NCBI GenBank assembly: GCA_030848705.1
Contig: CM061243.1
Span: 97,338,436-97,402,435, forward strand
Direction: 5' to 3'
Length of the DNA: 64,000 nucleotides
Source of the DNA: Heracleum sosnowskyi
Taxonomy: Eukaryota > Streptophyta > Magnoliopsida > Apiales > Apiaceae
Shown here: positions 44,964-55,295 of the stretch, piece after piece
Layout: the number at the start of each line of letters is the position of its first letter
Numbering within the stretch: the stretch's first letter is position 1
Program-made: the position numbers and the translations under genes
The notes under the pieces: model-generated
What the model saw: only the letters and a program-made list of their open reading frames with translations
Databases searched by the model: none
What the model was told of the DNA's origin: nothing

Positions 44964-47712
44964 TTGAATAATAATTGCCCGATATCTTTATCGGAAAATA
45001 ATCTTTAACATGTAAAGAAAATATAACTACTTTCGGTCTAAAGAATAAAATCATATGCCCTTTTACCTAGGGCCTTTATAAAAACATGGCTTCTAACTAA
45101 TATCCCATATTTAGCTTAGAAGCCCATAATTAAATCATAAATCAAGTATCACAATATACTTTCGAAAACAGTTATGCCTTCCATTAGCATTTATAACTGA
45201 AATAGTATTCAAATAGTATTTCTTGACCGAGATAATACTCAAATAACATTCCTTGAAAGATATAGTAAGCAAATATCATTCCTCGAATAATGTCACACTC
45301 GAATAACAATCCTCAAAATACATAGTATTCTGCCGATGGAATCCCTCCGGGTTTCCACGGCTATCTACATACCTCAAAATACCGACTCCCGATTTAGAGT
45401 CGATCGAAAACAATGAATATGCTCTTATATTTTGAGCTACCAGGTAAACCGGTTCATAACTACTTAACTCAAAAGATTTTACATAATCCAAAGGTCAAAT
45501 CCATTTCAACAAGAAATAAGATATATCGCAAAACTGTCCAAATTTATAATGGCAAAAGCAGTATTATATAGTCAATACTTCAAAGTATAGATTTAGAAAC
45601 TTGCCTGATGCTCGAGAAGTGATAGGGGTTCGCGACGATGTCGGACAATCTAGACAAAGTCAAAGAAAACGCACGATTAATCCCCTGGATAATCCACTTG
45701 TACTAAATGCTTAAACACGTAAGCGAAACACAACCAAGGCATTACTAGCTCGATATAGGCTCATACTAAGTCCATGTTAATCGACAATTACTTAAGTCGT
45801 AGGTTTAGTCCGAAATCGATCCTCGAATACATGTTATACTTAACCATTTACAACATTGGTTTCTAAGTCATGTTCTTAGTGGTTTTCACTTGCGCAACCT
45901 CGGCTAACACATTTTTATAAAATCGAAAAATAATCTTTTGGACTCAAAACCTTCGTACAAACTTTCGTAACTGATCTTGGCACTTCAATACAAAATTTCA
46001 AATTTTAAAACAACTCTTAAGGGTCTGAAACATAGCCACAAAGTTGGTACATTTCTGTAATCTCATTCCTTGAACCACTTTCACTAAAATGGTCATATCT
46101 CATAAACCGTAAACTCTTTTGACATGATTCTTGCGCTCACATAAACTAGAAACAAAGCTCTACACACTCATGTTCATCACTGAACCAAAAGGGGCAGTTA
46201 GGTTTTCGGATTCTAGGCAGTTTTTAGAGTTACCGAAAATCGGGCATTACGACGGCTTAAAATCGAATAATCCAATTTTTTTTAACCAACTCAAATAAGC
46301 ATTCAACCAACACCCAAGACTCATATACACCATTCATCATCTTCCTCACTGCCTCAACAGGTCTTGGAGCTACAATACTTATTTTTCCATTTTCATAACA
46401 ACCACATAAGATTCATGCCTCTAAACATGCATACCACATCAAAACTCCATTAAAACACAATATTCATCAAAGGGGTTTCCAAAGATTTATACCTTGGATT
46501 GAAGCTTAGAAGTGCTCTAAAGACTTTACAACTCTTAAACCTTGCTTAAAACATCCTTTGGAAGCCAAACCATCAAGAAACAAAATATGAAAATTAAGTT
46601 AGTAACTAATCATCCTAGAACACATCATCTTGTAAAAATCATATAAAATCGAAAAATAAGAGTTTCGTTCTCAAATCTTTTACCACACCTTCTGATCTTC
46701 AAGAGCTTTCTTTTGAGTCCTAGATCATCACCAGGGAATGCTTGAAGCTCTACTTATGGGCGTTTTAAGATCGGTGGCAGAATCTGCCAGGAACAGGGCA
46801 TATTGGAATCTTCAACTTGGGGAAGGGATTTGACTAGGCTATACCCCTTTGTTTGCCATGAAATTTTGAACGAACCTTACCCATTGCGTGGAGAAGCTAC
46901 AATAACATTTTGGTGATTTATGGATGGATAGAAGTGGAGATATGAATTTTTCTTTGAGTTGTGTTCTTGGTTGGCAGATTGGAGAGCTTCTTGCTCATCT
47001 TTACTTTTGTTTTGTTTTTCACTTGGATGCATCTTTTCTTTTGTGTTGTTAACCACCCATTAGTCCACTTGTTGCTCTCTCATTTGTCCAAGTGTTGGCC
47101 TCTCATCAAACAACCCCATTTTTGCCAATGTTGCAAATACACCACTAGCTTTCTGGTTGACTTTCATGCATGACACCTTGGTTTTTCTTCTTCCACCAAT
47201 TGGATCGTCTTTGTGTTCTTTTAATAAAATCAATACGTTACAGCTTATATGTTGCATTTTATTACTCCACTGTGGCACAATCCCTTAAATCAATATTAAC
47301 TCCAACATCCCTTATCTATTCCCTCTTTATTCCTTGTTCTTCGAAAATGTTCTCGCGTTTCTTCGAATATTCTCAAATCAAATATTATAAAATTCCAAAA
47401 TATTAAATCCTCAAATCCTCAAATTTAATATCTCATTTCTTGAATATAATAATATATAATTCGCTGCCCGGTCAAATATTACACCAAAATAAAATTTGGA
47501 ATTTCTGAATTCCGATCGTCTTTGCATACACTTATTTACTCCGTAGATCACTAATATGACTTCGGAATATCCACACTACGTCTCGTACATAGGTGGCATG
47601 AAAATTTTTCTTAATCCTCAAAATCACTATTCATCCACCAAATTCACTATTCACTGATGCACTTAATCATAATAAAAAAAATTTAATTTTACCAAAAATT
47701 CGGGTTATTACA

Positions 47713-48991
47713 AACTTCATGCATTAGGGATGTGGAACAAGCTATACTTCAAGGAAGCCTATCTCCAAAATCCCCTGCTAAACCAAAGGGCAAAAACATT
47801 GCAAGGACTTTTTATCCTTCACCTTATCCAGATGAGCTCAAGGTTCTAGGACAACTTATCATCAAATGCAAGGAGAGCAATGATCCTGAGGTAAGGAAAC
47901 AGAGAGCAATTGTCTACAGAAATGCACAAGAAATATGTGTTTGGGCTGGTCACCCAAATTTTGCTGAGGCTAAGGCTTAGGAGTCAGAAAGAGCAGCTAT
48001 GCAAGCTCTTGCAGTTGCTCAATCTCTTGATGAAGAAGAAAGACAACAAGAGGAAGAAGCCAATGAAGCAAAGAAGAAAAGGAAAAGTACAAGGCAACCT
48101 AAACAGACAGCTAAAAGGAATCTGCCCTTTGACAAAGAGGACTCTCAAAGCACAGCAACAGATTCCTCTACAAAAGCTGCACCTCCAACTTTTCCTGATC
48201 TAATCTTCAAAGAAAAGTTAGCCTGTGATCCTGAACATCTAGTGAATTTTCATGATCAGCCAATTCAGCCAAAGGAAGAGCAAATTGAGCTAGATGAGGC
48301 TAACTTCCCAAAGTTTCTATTTGAAATGGATGCAAAGAAGAAAGCAAGGCAAAGGGTTGTTAAGGCTAAGCCAGTATTTGTGAGAAGACAACAAGTTGAG
48401 AAACCTCCCATCAATCCAGAAGACTTCATGTACATTGCTGACATCAGGGAGGAGTCTAGCCTAAATATTAATCTTGATGACTTGGTGGAAGTGAGAGGTA
48501 TTGCAGCTTCGCATAAGCTGCCAGAGAGATTGGTATTTGTCTACAAAGGTGGAAGGGAACAAACTTGGCCTCTCTACAGGATTTTAGGAGAAGACTACCA
48601 AACACTACTCTCAGTGTTCAAATACTTGAAGAAAGACTTTGGCTTTACCAAAACTGCCAAATCTGAGGTTGTCTCCAAAATCTGTCAAATCAAGGCAAGC
48701 TGGAACAAGCCTAGTGCACTTCCCAGGGTTCTCAAAGTCCCTCAATCTGGAAAGAAGATCCATCTCCAACCCTATTGGATGATGGAGTTTAGAGACAAAG
48801 ACAACTGTAGAAGATTCTTCAGGATAGAAGACCAACTGGAAAAAGCATCCAATGAAACTCTGAGATCAATGCAATCCAAGTTGGGGAATCAAGATGAAGA
48901 AGAGAAGATTTTCTATAGGAGGCTCCAAGCTCAAATTGAGGAGAACAATGCAAGGAAGGGAAAGAAAACACTGGCACAGAGAAAAAGATGA
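47713..48991 (+). pseudogene. Env-like third ORF of element B, 3' part
   Basis: The frame left at 26441 resumes exactly after the duplicated aactt (TSCIRDVEQ, matching TSCIRDVEK of element C). A TAG at 47978-47980 replaces a Glu codon of C (AEAKA then ESERAA). After that it is open to 48991: a Lys/Glu-rich region, an acidic patch (EQIELDEANFPKFLFEMD), a Lys/Arg block, and a conserved C-terminal globular part (RLVFVYKGGREQTWPLYRIL, then YWMMEFRDKDNCRRFFRIED) with a basic end. There is no membrane segment at the C-terminus, unlike a classical envelope protein. Confidence 0.75.
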
Positions 48992-49181
48992 AATTTGCTC
49001 AGACTAGAGGAGCAACTCTATGCACTTGTTTTGTAAGACTTTTTACTTTGTATTTCAATAAATTCTTAAAACATTTTGAAGCTTAATGCATTTTCTACTT
49101 TTATCATGTATAATTTGCTTAAGTGTTTTTGTTATCATCAAGGCCTTTGATTTATGGCTGTTATTCTATCAGTCATAAATT

Positions 49182-49189
49182 GGGGGAGA
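49182..49189 (+). other. Polypurine tract of element B
   Basis: GGGGGAGA in TTGGGGGAGAT directly before the 3' LTR start at 49191; the same motif stands before the LTR of element C. Confidence 0.8.
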
Positions 49190-49190
49190 T

Positions 49191-50038
49191 TGTTAGGAAT
49201 ATGTTGTTCTTGATGATAATTGTAAAAACACTTAGTAGAATTTGTGTAAAGTAATTTGTAACTGTCAACGGAATGGTATGCTTTGCAGCTTTCGTTGACA
49301 GGTAGCTCATCAACGAAATGAGTGATGTAGCAATTGCACTGTACAATACTTCACAGTTTGATATGCATTTTGTTGTAGGTATTAGATAGGTTTTCTAAGT
49401 CATGTTGACTAAGTACTAGATAGGAAAAATAGGTTGGTTAATTGTAAGTATATTTTGCCTTGTAATTTTGCCTAAGTGAAGACATGTCAACGGTATGAAG
49501 ATTACTCTATCAACGGAATGAAGATTACTCATCAACGAAATGAAGAATAAAGCCATCAACGAAACACATCTCACTGCTATCAACGAATCATTATCACTTT
49601 TCTGAATAGTTGACAAAGTGATAGTGACAGTTTTCGGACAGATCAAAAGGTGATGTGGAAGTGTACTTTGCATTGGAAGCCATCAAAATGGTCACTGGGA
49701 ATGAGGAAACATTCCAATTTCCAATTAGGTTCTTGAGTGGGATCATAATAAGCATGAAGACAAAAGACAAAGATCTCCAAGGACCATTGGACAAAAGGGA
49801 TGAAAAGCAAGCTACTGGAGGTTACCTTTAGTTTATTTTAGTGTAGCCAAAAATAGCATTGTAAACTTGGGTTATATAACCAAGTGTAGCAGTTCATTTT
49901 TAGAGAGATGTGAGTGAGATAAAAATAGTTTGTATTAGCTTATTTCAAGAGCACTCTCACTCCAAATCAAGAACTGAGCAGTTGTGATAGTTTTGTAACA
50001 CAGATTATTTCCGCAATAAAATTATCTCAGTTGGATCC
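49191..50038 (+). repeat. 3' LTR of element B, truncated
   Basis: TGTTAGGAATATG... matches the 5' LTR for 848 bp (about nine differences by eye), including all eight TCAACG motifs, then stops at TTGGATCC where the Athila-like element begins. The last ~150 bp, including the oligo-C tract, are displaced out of the window. Confidence 0.92.
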
Positions 50039-50287
50039 TGATAAGTGGATTTCATATATACTTGGAACACCCTAAATCGGCTTAAATTGATCATTTGTTC
50101 TCAAGTACATGGTGTTTTTGATGTGTTTTGTGTTAGTGTATGCAGAGTTGCTTCGTCAGCAGTGTGGTGAAGTTTCTAGGGTTATGTGGTGCTATTTGAT
50201 CATTGCTGAGGAAACCAAGAGGTTGCGGAGTTGAAGAGAGCATGAATTGTCAAGGAACAAGTTTTTGGAGAAATTTGACAGAAGGTC

Positions 50288-50400
50288 AGGCGCGCCCACC
50301 CCTTCCAAGCGCGCCCGCGCCCTAGGTGAAGTCCTTCCAAGCGCGCCCGTGCCCTAGGTGAAGTCCTTCCAAGCGCGCCCGCGCCCTACAGGCGCGCCCA
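50288..50400 (+). repeat. GC-rich 32-bp tandem repeat in LTR
   Basis: Three units of CCTTCCAAGCGCGCCCGCGC then CCTAGGTGAAGT, flanked on both sides by GGCGCGCCCAC. It is a sharp GC island in AT-rich DNA. The core GCGCGCCCGYGCCCTAGG recurs in gag at 53067-53125. Confidence 0.93.
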
Positions 50401-50475
50401 CTCTTGAAACATTCTGGAAAAAGGCAATTTCAACTCAGAAAAGGAAACAGCAGATGACCAGTCAACCCTATGGCC

Positions 50476-50483
50476 TATATAAA
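50476..50483 (+). promoter_or_regulatory. TATA box of element H LTR
   Basis: TATATAAA in GGCCTATATAAAC, about 75 bp downstream of the GC-rich repeat, which therefore sits in the immediate promoter-proximal position. Confidence 0.6.
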
Positions 50484-51495
50484 CTATTGGTGGACGATTT
50501 CTGAGATGGACATTGTCTTATATACATACTTATCCATCCATCGGTGAGTAGAACAAGAAGACGGATGATTACGAAGATCTAGATTTCATCTTTTCTTTGT
50601 ATTCTTCTAATTAGGCGATACTTTGGATTCTCGTTTGTTCTTTCATAAACCCTAGCACTTTTATTCAGTATTCTAGACTTATTATTATCATGTTTTCATC
50701 AGAACCCACGATGATGAAAGGTTCGATTATGAACTATTCGTCGTCGTGGGATTCTAACGGATTTATTTATGGATTTTAGTAGTTAATTGTTTTAAAGATG
50801 TGTGTGTGATGGCTAATTGATATCCTAGTTTGGTTGTGCTTATTCTTCTTGGATGCGTAGCTAACATCTAAGTTGTTTGTTAATCTCTATTGAATGCGAA
50901 AGTGGATATAGAGGTTTAGAACTTGCCATGCTAGCATAGGTTTATGTATGTTTGTCATGCATGATTCGTAGGTGATTTTAACCATCTTACCTGCCCTATG
51001 TAATCTGAATGGATAACTTGCTCGTTAAACCGTTATGTTTTCAAATCTTATAGACATATAGGGTCTAAGCATAATTGGTGTCTGCTCGACTTCTATCTCT
51101 TTTGTGGATGTTTGAGTGGTTTGGTATACGTATACTGAAAGGTAGCGTGTACTGATTTCGTGTTGTCCGATTAGTTGTCATAACTGTCACATACATTGAT
51201 TAAAGACATAAGACTCTAGATGAAGTATTTAATGAAGTTAGGATCCCATGTTTTATTCTCATAAGTAATCAACAACAATCTTTAGTTTAATTATAGTCTT
51301 GATAAATTGTTTAGATAATTTAGTTAATCAAAACACAACTTTGATACTTGTCTTAGCATTGAACGATAGCCATACATTGTTGCATAAGTGCATAACTATA
51401 GTAACCAAAGCAGTCTCTGTGGGAACGAACTCTACTTATTCTTATATTACTTGTGACCGCGTATACTTGCGTGATATTGTGTGAACAAGTTTTTG

Positions 51496-51513
51496 GCACC
51501 GCTGCCGGGGACT
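51496..51513 (+). other. Primer-binding site, tRNA-Asp type
   Basis: TGGCACCGCTGCCGGGGA, close to the TGGCGCCGTTGCCGGGGA used by Athila/Tat elements and complementary to the tRNA-Asp 3' end. It has two changes against that standard site. Confidence 0.8.
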
Positions 51514-51680
51514 CGGTGTTATATTTAGTTTATGTGCTTGTCATCAGTGGTCGTTAAAGTTCACAGACTCGGATTATACTCATCAATTTTACTTTGTTTG
51601 GTGTGTTTCAGATACTTTAGTGAGCGTGTATGTGAACACGTTCTCAATCTCGGAAAGAAGAACTTGAATTAAGTCTAGTT

Positions 51681-53105
51681 ATGGGAGAACCAGTAGCAGA
51701 AACGAAGGCTTTGAAGGATTATTCTCAGCCAAAGATCAATGACATTCAATCTAGTATTGTCAGGCCGGCTATTGCAGCTAATACTTTTGAAATCAAGCCT
51801 GGCACGATTCAGATGGTGCAGAATTCAGTTCAGTTTGGGGGTGCTCCAACGGAAGATCCTAATATGCATATTAGGGATTTCATTGAGATTTGCGACACCT
51901 TCAAGTTCAACGGAGTGTCAGAAGATGCTGTGAAATTGAGACTTTTCCCATTTTCTCTGAGGGATAAGGCTAAGGGCTGGTTCCACTCTCTACCAGCAGG
52001 TTCTATTACTACATGGGAGGATCTTGCTCAGAAGTTTCTCACTAAATTCTTCCCTATGGCTAAAACAGCTGCAATCAGGAATGCTCTTACTCAGTTTGCA
52101 CAGCATTCTGGAGAAACTTTATGTGAAGCTTGGGAGCATTACAAAGAGATGCTTAGGAAGTGTCCTCATCATGGAATGCCTGATTGGATGGTGATCAACT
52201 GTTTCTATAATGGTCTTGGAGGTCAATCTCGACCAATGTTTGATACGGCATCAGGTGGAGCTCTTTGGGCTAAAAGCTACGATGAGGCTTATGAACTTAT
52301 TGAGATGATGGCTGCTAATGAATACCAGAATCCAACTCAGAGGTTATCACAAGGCAAGGTAGCAGGAGTTCTGGAAGTGGATGCAGCTACGGCAATAGCA
52401 GCTCAGCTGAAGGCTTTGTCTATGAAGGTGGATTCCTTGTCTAACTATGGAGTTCAACAGGTGGCTAGTGTGTGTGAGCTATGTGCAGGTGCACATGACA
52501 CGAATCAGTGTGCCATATCTAGTGAATCGGCACAGTTTGTGAGCAATTACCAAAGACCACAGCAGCTAGTGCCTAATGCATATCATCCGAATAACAGGAA
52601 CCATCCTAATTTCAGCTGGAGTAACAATCAGGGTGGTCAGAATCAGCCACAACAGCCGTATCAGCAGTATCAGGGTCAGCAGTATGGAGCCAGGCCTTAT
52701 AATCCTTCTGGTCAACAGCAGCAGTATGCTCCAAGGCAACCATATCAACCACCAGGTTTTCAACAACCATCTCAAGGCAATGCTGGTCAGTCGTCTAATG
52801 AAAAATCTGAATTGGAAGAATTGAGGCTAATGTGCAAGAGCCAAGCCGTTTCCATCAAAACTCTGGAGAATCAGATCGGTCAGATTGCCAATGCATTGCT
52901 GAATAGACCACATGGAACTCTCCCTAGTGATACGGAAGCTAATCCTGGTAAAAGAGAGGTCAAAGAACATGTAAAAGCAGTTACCTTGCGATCCGGAAAG
53001 GTTACGAGTGACCAGAACTCAGAAAAAGCAGAAAATGAAATTTTTTTGGATTCCCAGCAGAAGGTGGAGCGCGCCCGTGCCCTAGGGAGCGCGCCCGCGC
53101 CCTAG
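51681..53105 (+). CDS. Athila-like Gag
   Basis: Open for 474 codons from ATG (MGEPVAETKALKDYSQ). Typical Gag core: FEIKPGTIQMVQNSVQFGG, EDPNMHIRDFIEICDTFKFN, LRLFPFSLRDKAKGWFHSLP, TTWEDLAQKFLTKFFP and EAWEHYKEMLRKCPHHGMPD (residues about 35-190). There follow a VCELCAGAHDTNQC zinc-like motif (about 268) and a Gln/Tyr/Pro/Asn-rich low-complexity region (about 300-370). The last residues are encoded by a GC-rich repeat and end at TGA; Gag would normally read on into protease, so the stop at 53105 probably results from expansion of the repeat. The protein forms the particle core in the cytoplasm. Confidence 0.8.
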   Translation: MGEPVAETKALKDYSQPKINDIQSSIVRPAIAANTFEIKPGTIQMVQNSVQFGGAPTEDPNMHIRDFIEICDTFKFNGVSEDAVKLRLFPFSLRDKAKGWFHSLPAGSITTWEDLAQKFLTKFFPMAKTAAIRNALTQFAQHSGETLCEAWEHYKEMLRKCPHHGMPDWMVINCFYNGLGGQSRPMFDTASGGALWAKSYDEAYELIEMMAANEYQNPTQRLSQGKVAGVLEVDAATAIAAQLKALSMKVDSLSNYGVQQVASVCELCAGAHDTNQCAISSESAQFVSNYQRPQQLVPNAYHPNNRNHPNFSWSNNQGGQNQPQQPYQQYQGQQYGARPYNPSGQQQQYAPRQPYQPPGFQQPSQGNAGQSSNEKSELEELRLMCKSQAVSIKTLENQIGQIANALLNRPHGTLPSDTEANPGKREVKEHVKAVTLRSGKVTSDQNSEKAENEIFLDSQQKVERARALGSAPAP

Positions 53106-53125
53106 GGAGCGCGCCCGCGCCTGAG
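53067..53125 (+). repeat. GC-rich 21-bp repeat inside gag end
   Basis: Three units of GAGCGCGCCCGCGCCCTAGG(G), the same core as in the LTR repeat at 50288-50400. It reads through the end of the gag frame and contains the stop. Confidence 0.92.
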
Positions 53126-54060
53126 TAGAACAAGATCGTGAAGAAAAAGAAGAAAAAGCCAGTTTGGGGGGAAACGAAGCGGAAAAGCGTGACCTTTCTA
53201 CTGAGAATCTGTTCTGAAGCAGAATACAGAGACCAAGGAGGTCTATCCTCCTCCGCCATTCCCTAAACGTCTTCAAAAGCAGAAGTTGGACAAGTAGTTT
53301 GCTAAGTTTCTGGAGGTTCTCAAGAAGTTGCATATTAATATACCTTTTGCGGAAGCTCTAGAACAAATGCCGAGCTACGCAAAGTTCATGAAGGGTATTC
53401 TATCTCGGAAGTTGAAGCTCGAGGATTTGGAGACCGTCGCTCTTATAGAAGAGTGCAGTGCTATTCTACAGCAGAAGTTACCTCCAAAACTCAAGGATCC
53501 AGGGAGTTTCACCATACCGTGCACTATCGGCAATCTATCTTTCAACAAGTGCTTGTGTGACTTGGGAGCTAGTATTAATCTGATGCCGTTGTCTGTCTTC
53601 ATGCAACTTGGGCTGCCTGAGCCTAAACCTACTACTATGTCCTTACAGCTGGCTGATCGGTCGATCACATATCCAAGGGGAATAGTGGAGGATGTTTTGG
53701 TTAGAGTGGATAAGCTTATCTTTCCTGCTGATTTTGTGATCCTGGACTTTGAGGAAGACAAGAAGATTCCTATTATCTTGGGAAGGCCGTTCTTGGCTAC
53801 AGGCCGTACTTTGATCGATGTGCAGAAAGGAGAGCTTACAATCAGGGTGCATGACCAGAATGTCACCTTCAGTGTGTTCAATGCAATTAAGTTCCCTACA
53901 GAGAAAGAAGAATGTTTTTCAGTGGACTTGGTTGAGTCTGCGGTGTACACGGAGATTGAGCAATTGCTTAAGTCAGACACCTTGGAGAAGGTACTGATAG
54001 GGGATTCTGAGATGGAAGACAAAGAAAGAGAAGAGCAACTGCAGTACTTGAATGCCTCTC
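53106..54060 (+). pseudogene. Athila-like protease region, cut by element C
   Basis: From about 53235 the frame VYPPPPFPKRLQKQKLDK is followed by TAG (near 53297) and then FAKFLEVLKKLHINIPFAEA, the typical Gag-protease junction. The open part from 53328 has the retropepsin motif CDLGASINLMPLS (about 53558-53596; Leu in the usual Thr/Ser position of D[TS]GA) and the flap-side IILGRPFLATGRTLIDV (about 53770-53820). At 54060/54061 it runs into the LTR of element C, which supplies the last nine codons. RT and integrase are outside the window. Confidence 0.8.
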
Positions 54061-55102
54061 TGTTAATCCCAAATGACCTAACAGAATTGTAGAAGGGGGG
54101 GGTTGAATACAATTCTTGATATTTTCTTAAACATAAGATACTTATAAAATAAAACTGAACTGAATAAATAAAAACACAAGATATAAATAATTCAGTTGGA
54201 TTGTTTGATGATCCAACTGAAGTGTTTTTATTGCGGAAATAATCTGTGATACAAAAGTACACAGCTGCTCAGTTACAGAGTTGTAGAGAAGAATGCTCTC
54301 AAAGATAGCTAATACAAACTATTTGTTTTTCTTCTCTTGCTCTATTTTAACTGCTACTCTTGGTTATATATATTCCCAAAGTTTACAATACTATTTTTGG
54401 CTACACTAAAGTACACTAAAGGTAACCGCCAATAGTTTGCTTTTCGTCCCTTTGTCCAGTGGTCCTTGGAGATCCTTGCTATTGTCTTCATGCTTATTAT
54501 GATCACTCCCAAGAGCCCAAATGGAAACTGGGATGTTTCCTTATTCCCCATGTCCATTTTAATGGTTTCCAATGCAAAGTACACTTCCACATCACCTTTA
54601 GATCTGTTTAGTAACCTGTCACTATCACTTTGTCAACTATTCAGAAAAGCAATAATGATTCGTTGACAGCAGGGAGATGTGTTTCGTTGATAGCTTTATT
54701 CTTCATTCCGTTGATGGTGTTTCTCTCGTTTCGTTGATGAGTAAACTCCATACCGTTGATGGTGTATCCTTGTTTCGTTGATAGAGTAATCCTCATACCG
54801 TTGACATGTCTTCACTTAGGCAAAATTACAAGGTACAAGATATTTACAATTAACCAACCTATTTTGCCTATCTAGTACTTAGTCAACATGACTTAGGAAA
54901 CCTATCTAATACATACATCAAAATGCATATCAAACTATGAAGTATTGTACAGTGCAATTGCTACATCACTCATTTCGTTGATGAGCTACCTGTCAACGGA
55001 ATGCTGCAAAGCATGCCATTTCGTTGACAGTTACAAAATGACTTAATACAAAATCTACTAAGTGTTTTTATAATTATCATCAAGAACAACATATTCCTAA
55101 CA
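54061..55102 (-). repeat. 3' LTR of element C
   Basis: 1042 bp; the minus strand runs TGTTAGGAATATG...GGGATTAACA. It is slightly longer than the LTR of B, mainly because it holds about ten TCAACG/CGTTGA motifs instead of eight (54658-54805 and 54974-55030). TATA and oligo-C (nine) tracts are retained. Confidence 0.9.
54365..54373 (-). promoter_or_regulatory. TATA box of element C LTR
   Basis: The minus strand reads ATATATATAACC in the position equivalent to 16570 of element B. Confidence 0.5.
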
Positions 55103-55103
55103 A

Positions 55104-55111
55104 TCTCCCCC
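55104..55111 (-). other. Polypurine tract of element C
   Basis: The minus strand reads GGGGGAGA one base before the LTR, identical to element B. Confidence 0.8.
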
Positions 55112-55295
55112 AATTTATGACTGATAGAATAACAGCCATAAATCAAGAGCCTTGATGATAACAAAAACACTCAGTCAAATTACACATGATAAAAGTAGAA
55201 ATTGCATTTAGCTTCATTGAATTTAATTAAAATACAAAGTAGAAAATCTTACAAAACAAGTGCACAGAGTTGCTCCTCTAGACTGAGCAGATTTT

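Larger units (their letters stand above)
26442..47712 (-). mobile_element. Ty3/gypsy chromovirus derivative D, 5.2-kb LTRs
   Basis: Flanked by the perfect duplication aactt (26437-26441, 47713-47717). On the minus strand it runs LTR (right), tRNA-Met primer site, about 3.6 kb of degenerate internal DNA, polypurine tract, LTR (left). After removal of CACTA E the two LTRs are about 5.20 kb each and differ at roughly 1 percent of sites by eye. Recognisable protein relics (RT, RNase H end, GPY/F and chromodomain) place it near the Tekay chromoviruses. The internal region is shorter than one LTR and has many stops. Confidence 0.88.
42719..47712 (-). repeat. 5' LTR of element D, main piece
   Basis: Continues the LTR after CACTA E (AATGTCCTTTTGAATTTGC...), nearly identical to 26650-31645, ending GGGTTATTACA at 47712 next to the target duplication aactt. 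It includes the 72-bp duplication (43554-43698) and the AT-rich array (44408-44963). Confidence 0.92.
15888..50038 (+). mobile_element. SIRE/Maximus-type Copia element B, split
   Basis: Plus-strand Copia retrotransposon with 5' LTR, tRNA-Met primer site, gag with two zinc knuckles, pol (protease, integrase, RT, RNase H), a non-coding spacer, a long env-like ORF, polypurine tract and a 3' LTR cut short at 50038. Its own length is about 12.9 kb; the other 21.3 kb is element D inserted at 26441/26442 with target duplication aactt. By eye the two LTRs differ at about nine sites in about 850 bp, roughly 1 percent. Element C (54061 onwards) is a sister copy and shows which lesions in B are new. Confidence 0.9.
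50039..51489 (+). repeat. 5' LTR of Athila-like element H
   Basis: About 1451 bp, TGATAAGTGGATTTC...GTGTGAACA, six bases before the primer site. It holds a GC-rich 32-bp triplication (50288-50400) and a TATA box. The left edge could shift by one base because B's LTR also has a T there. Confidence 0.8.
50039..54060 (+). mobile_element. Athila-like Ty3/gypsy element H, 5' part
   Basis: Plus-strand element: LTR (50039-51489), tRNA-Asp-type primer site, gag, and protease. It sits in the 3' LTR of B (flank gatcc, 50034-50038) and is itself cut at 54060/54061 by element C (flank ctctc). Pol and the 3' LTR lie beyond C, outside the window. The primer type and Gag sequence are those of the Athila/Tat branch. 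Confidence 0.85.

Noticed and set aside
53375..54262. 295-codon minus-strand ORF
   Set aside because: It is antisense to the retropepsin region of the Athila-like element and crosses the junction into the LTR of C; it has no independent features.
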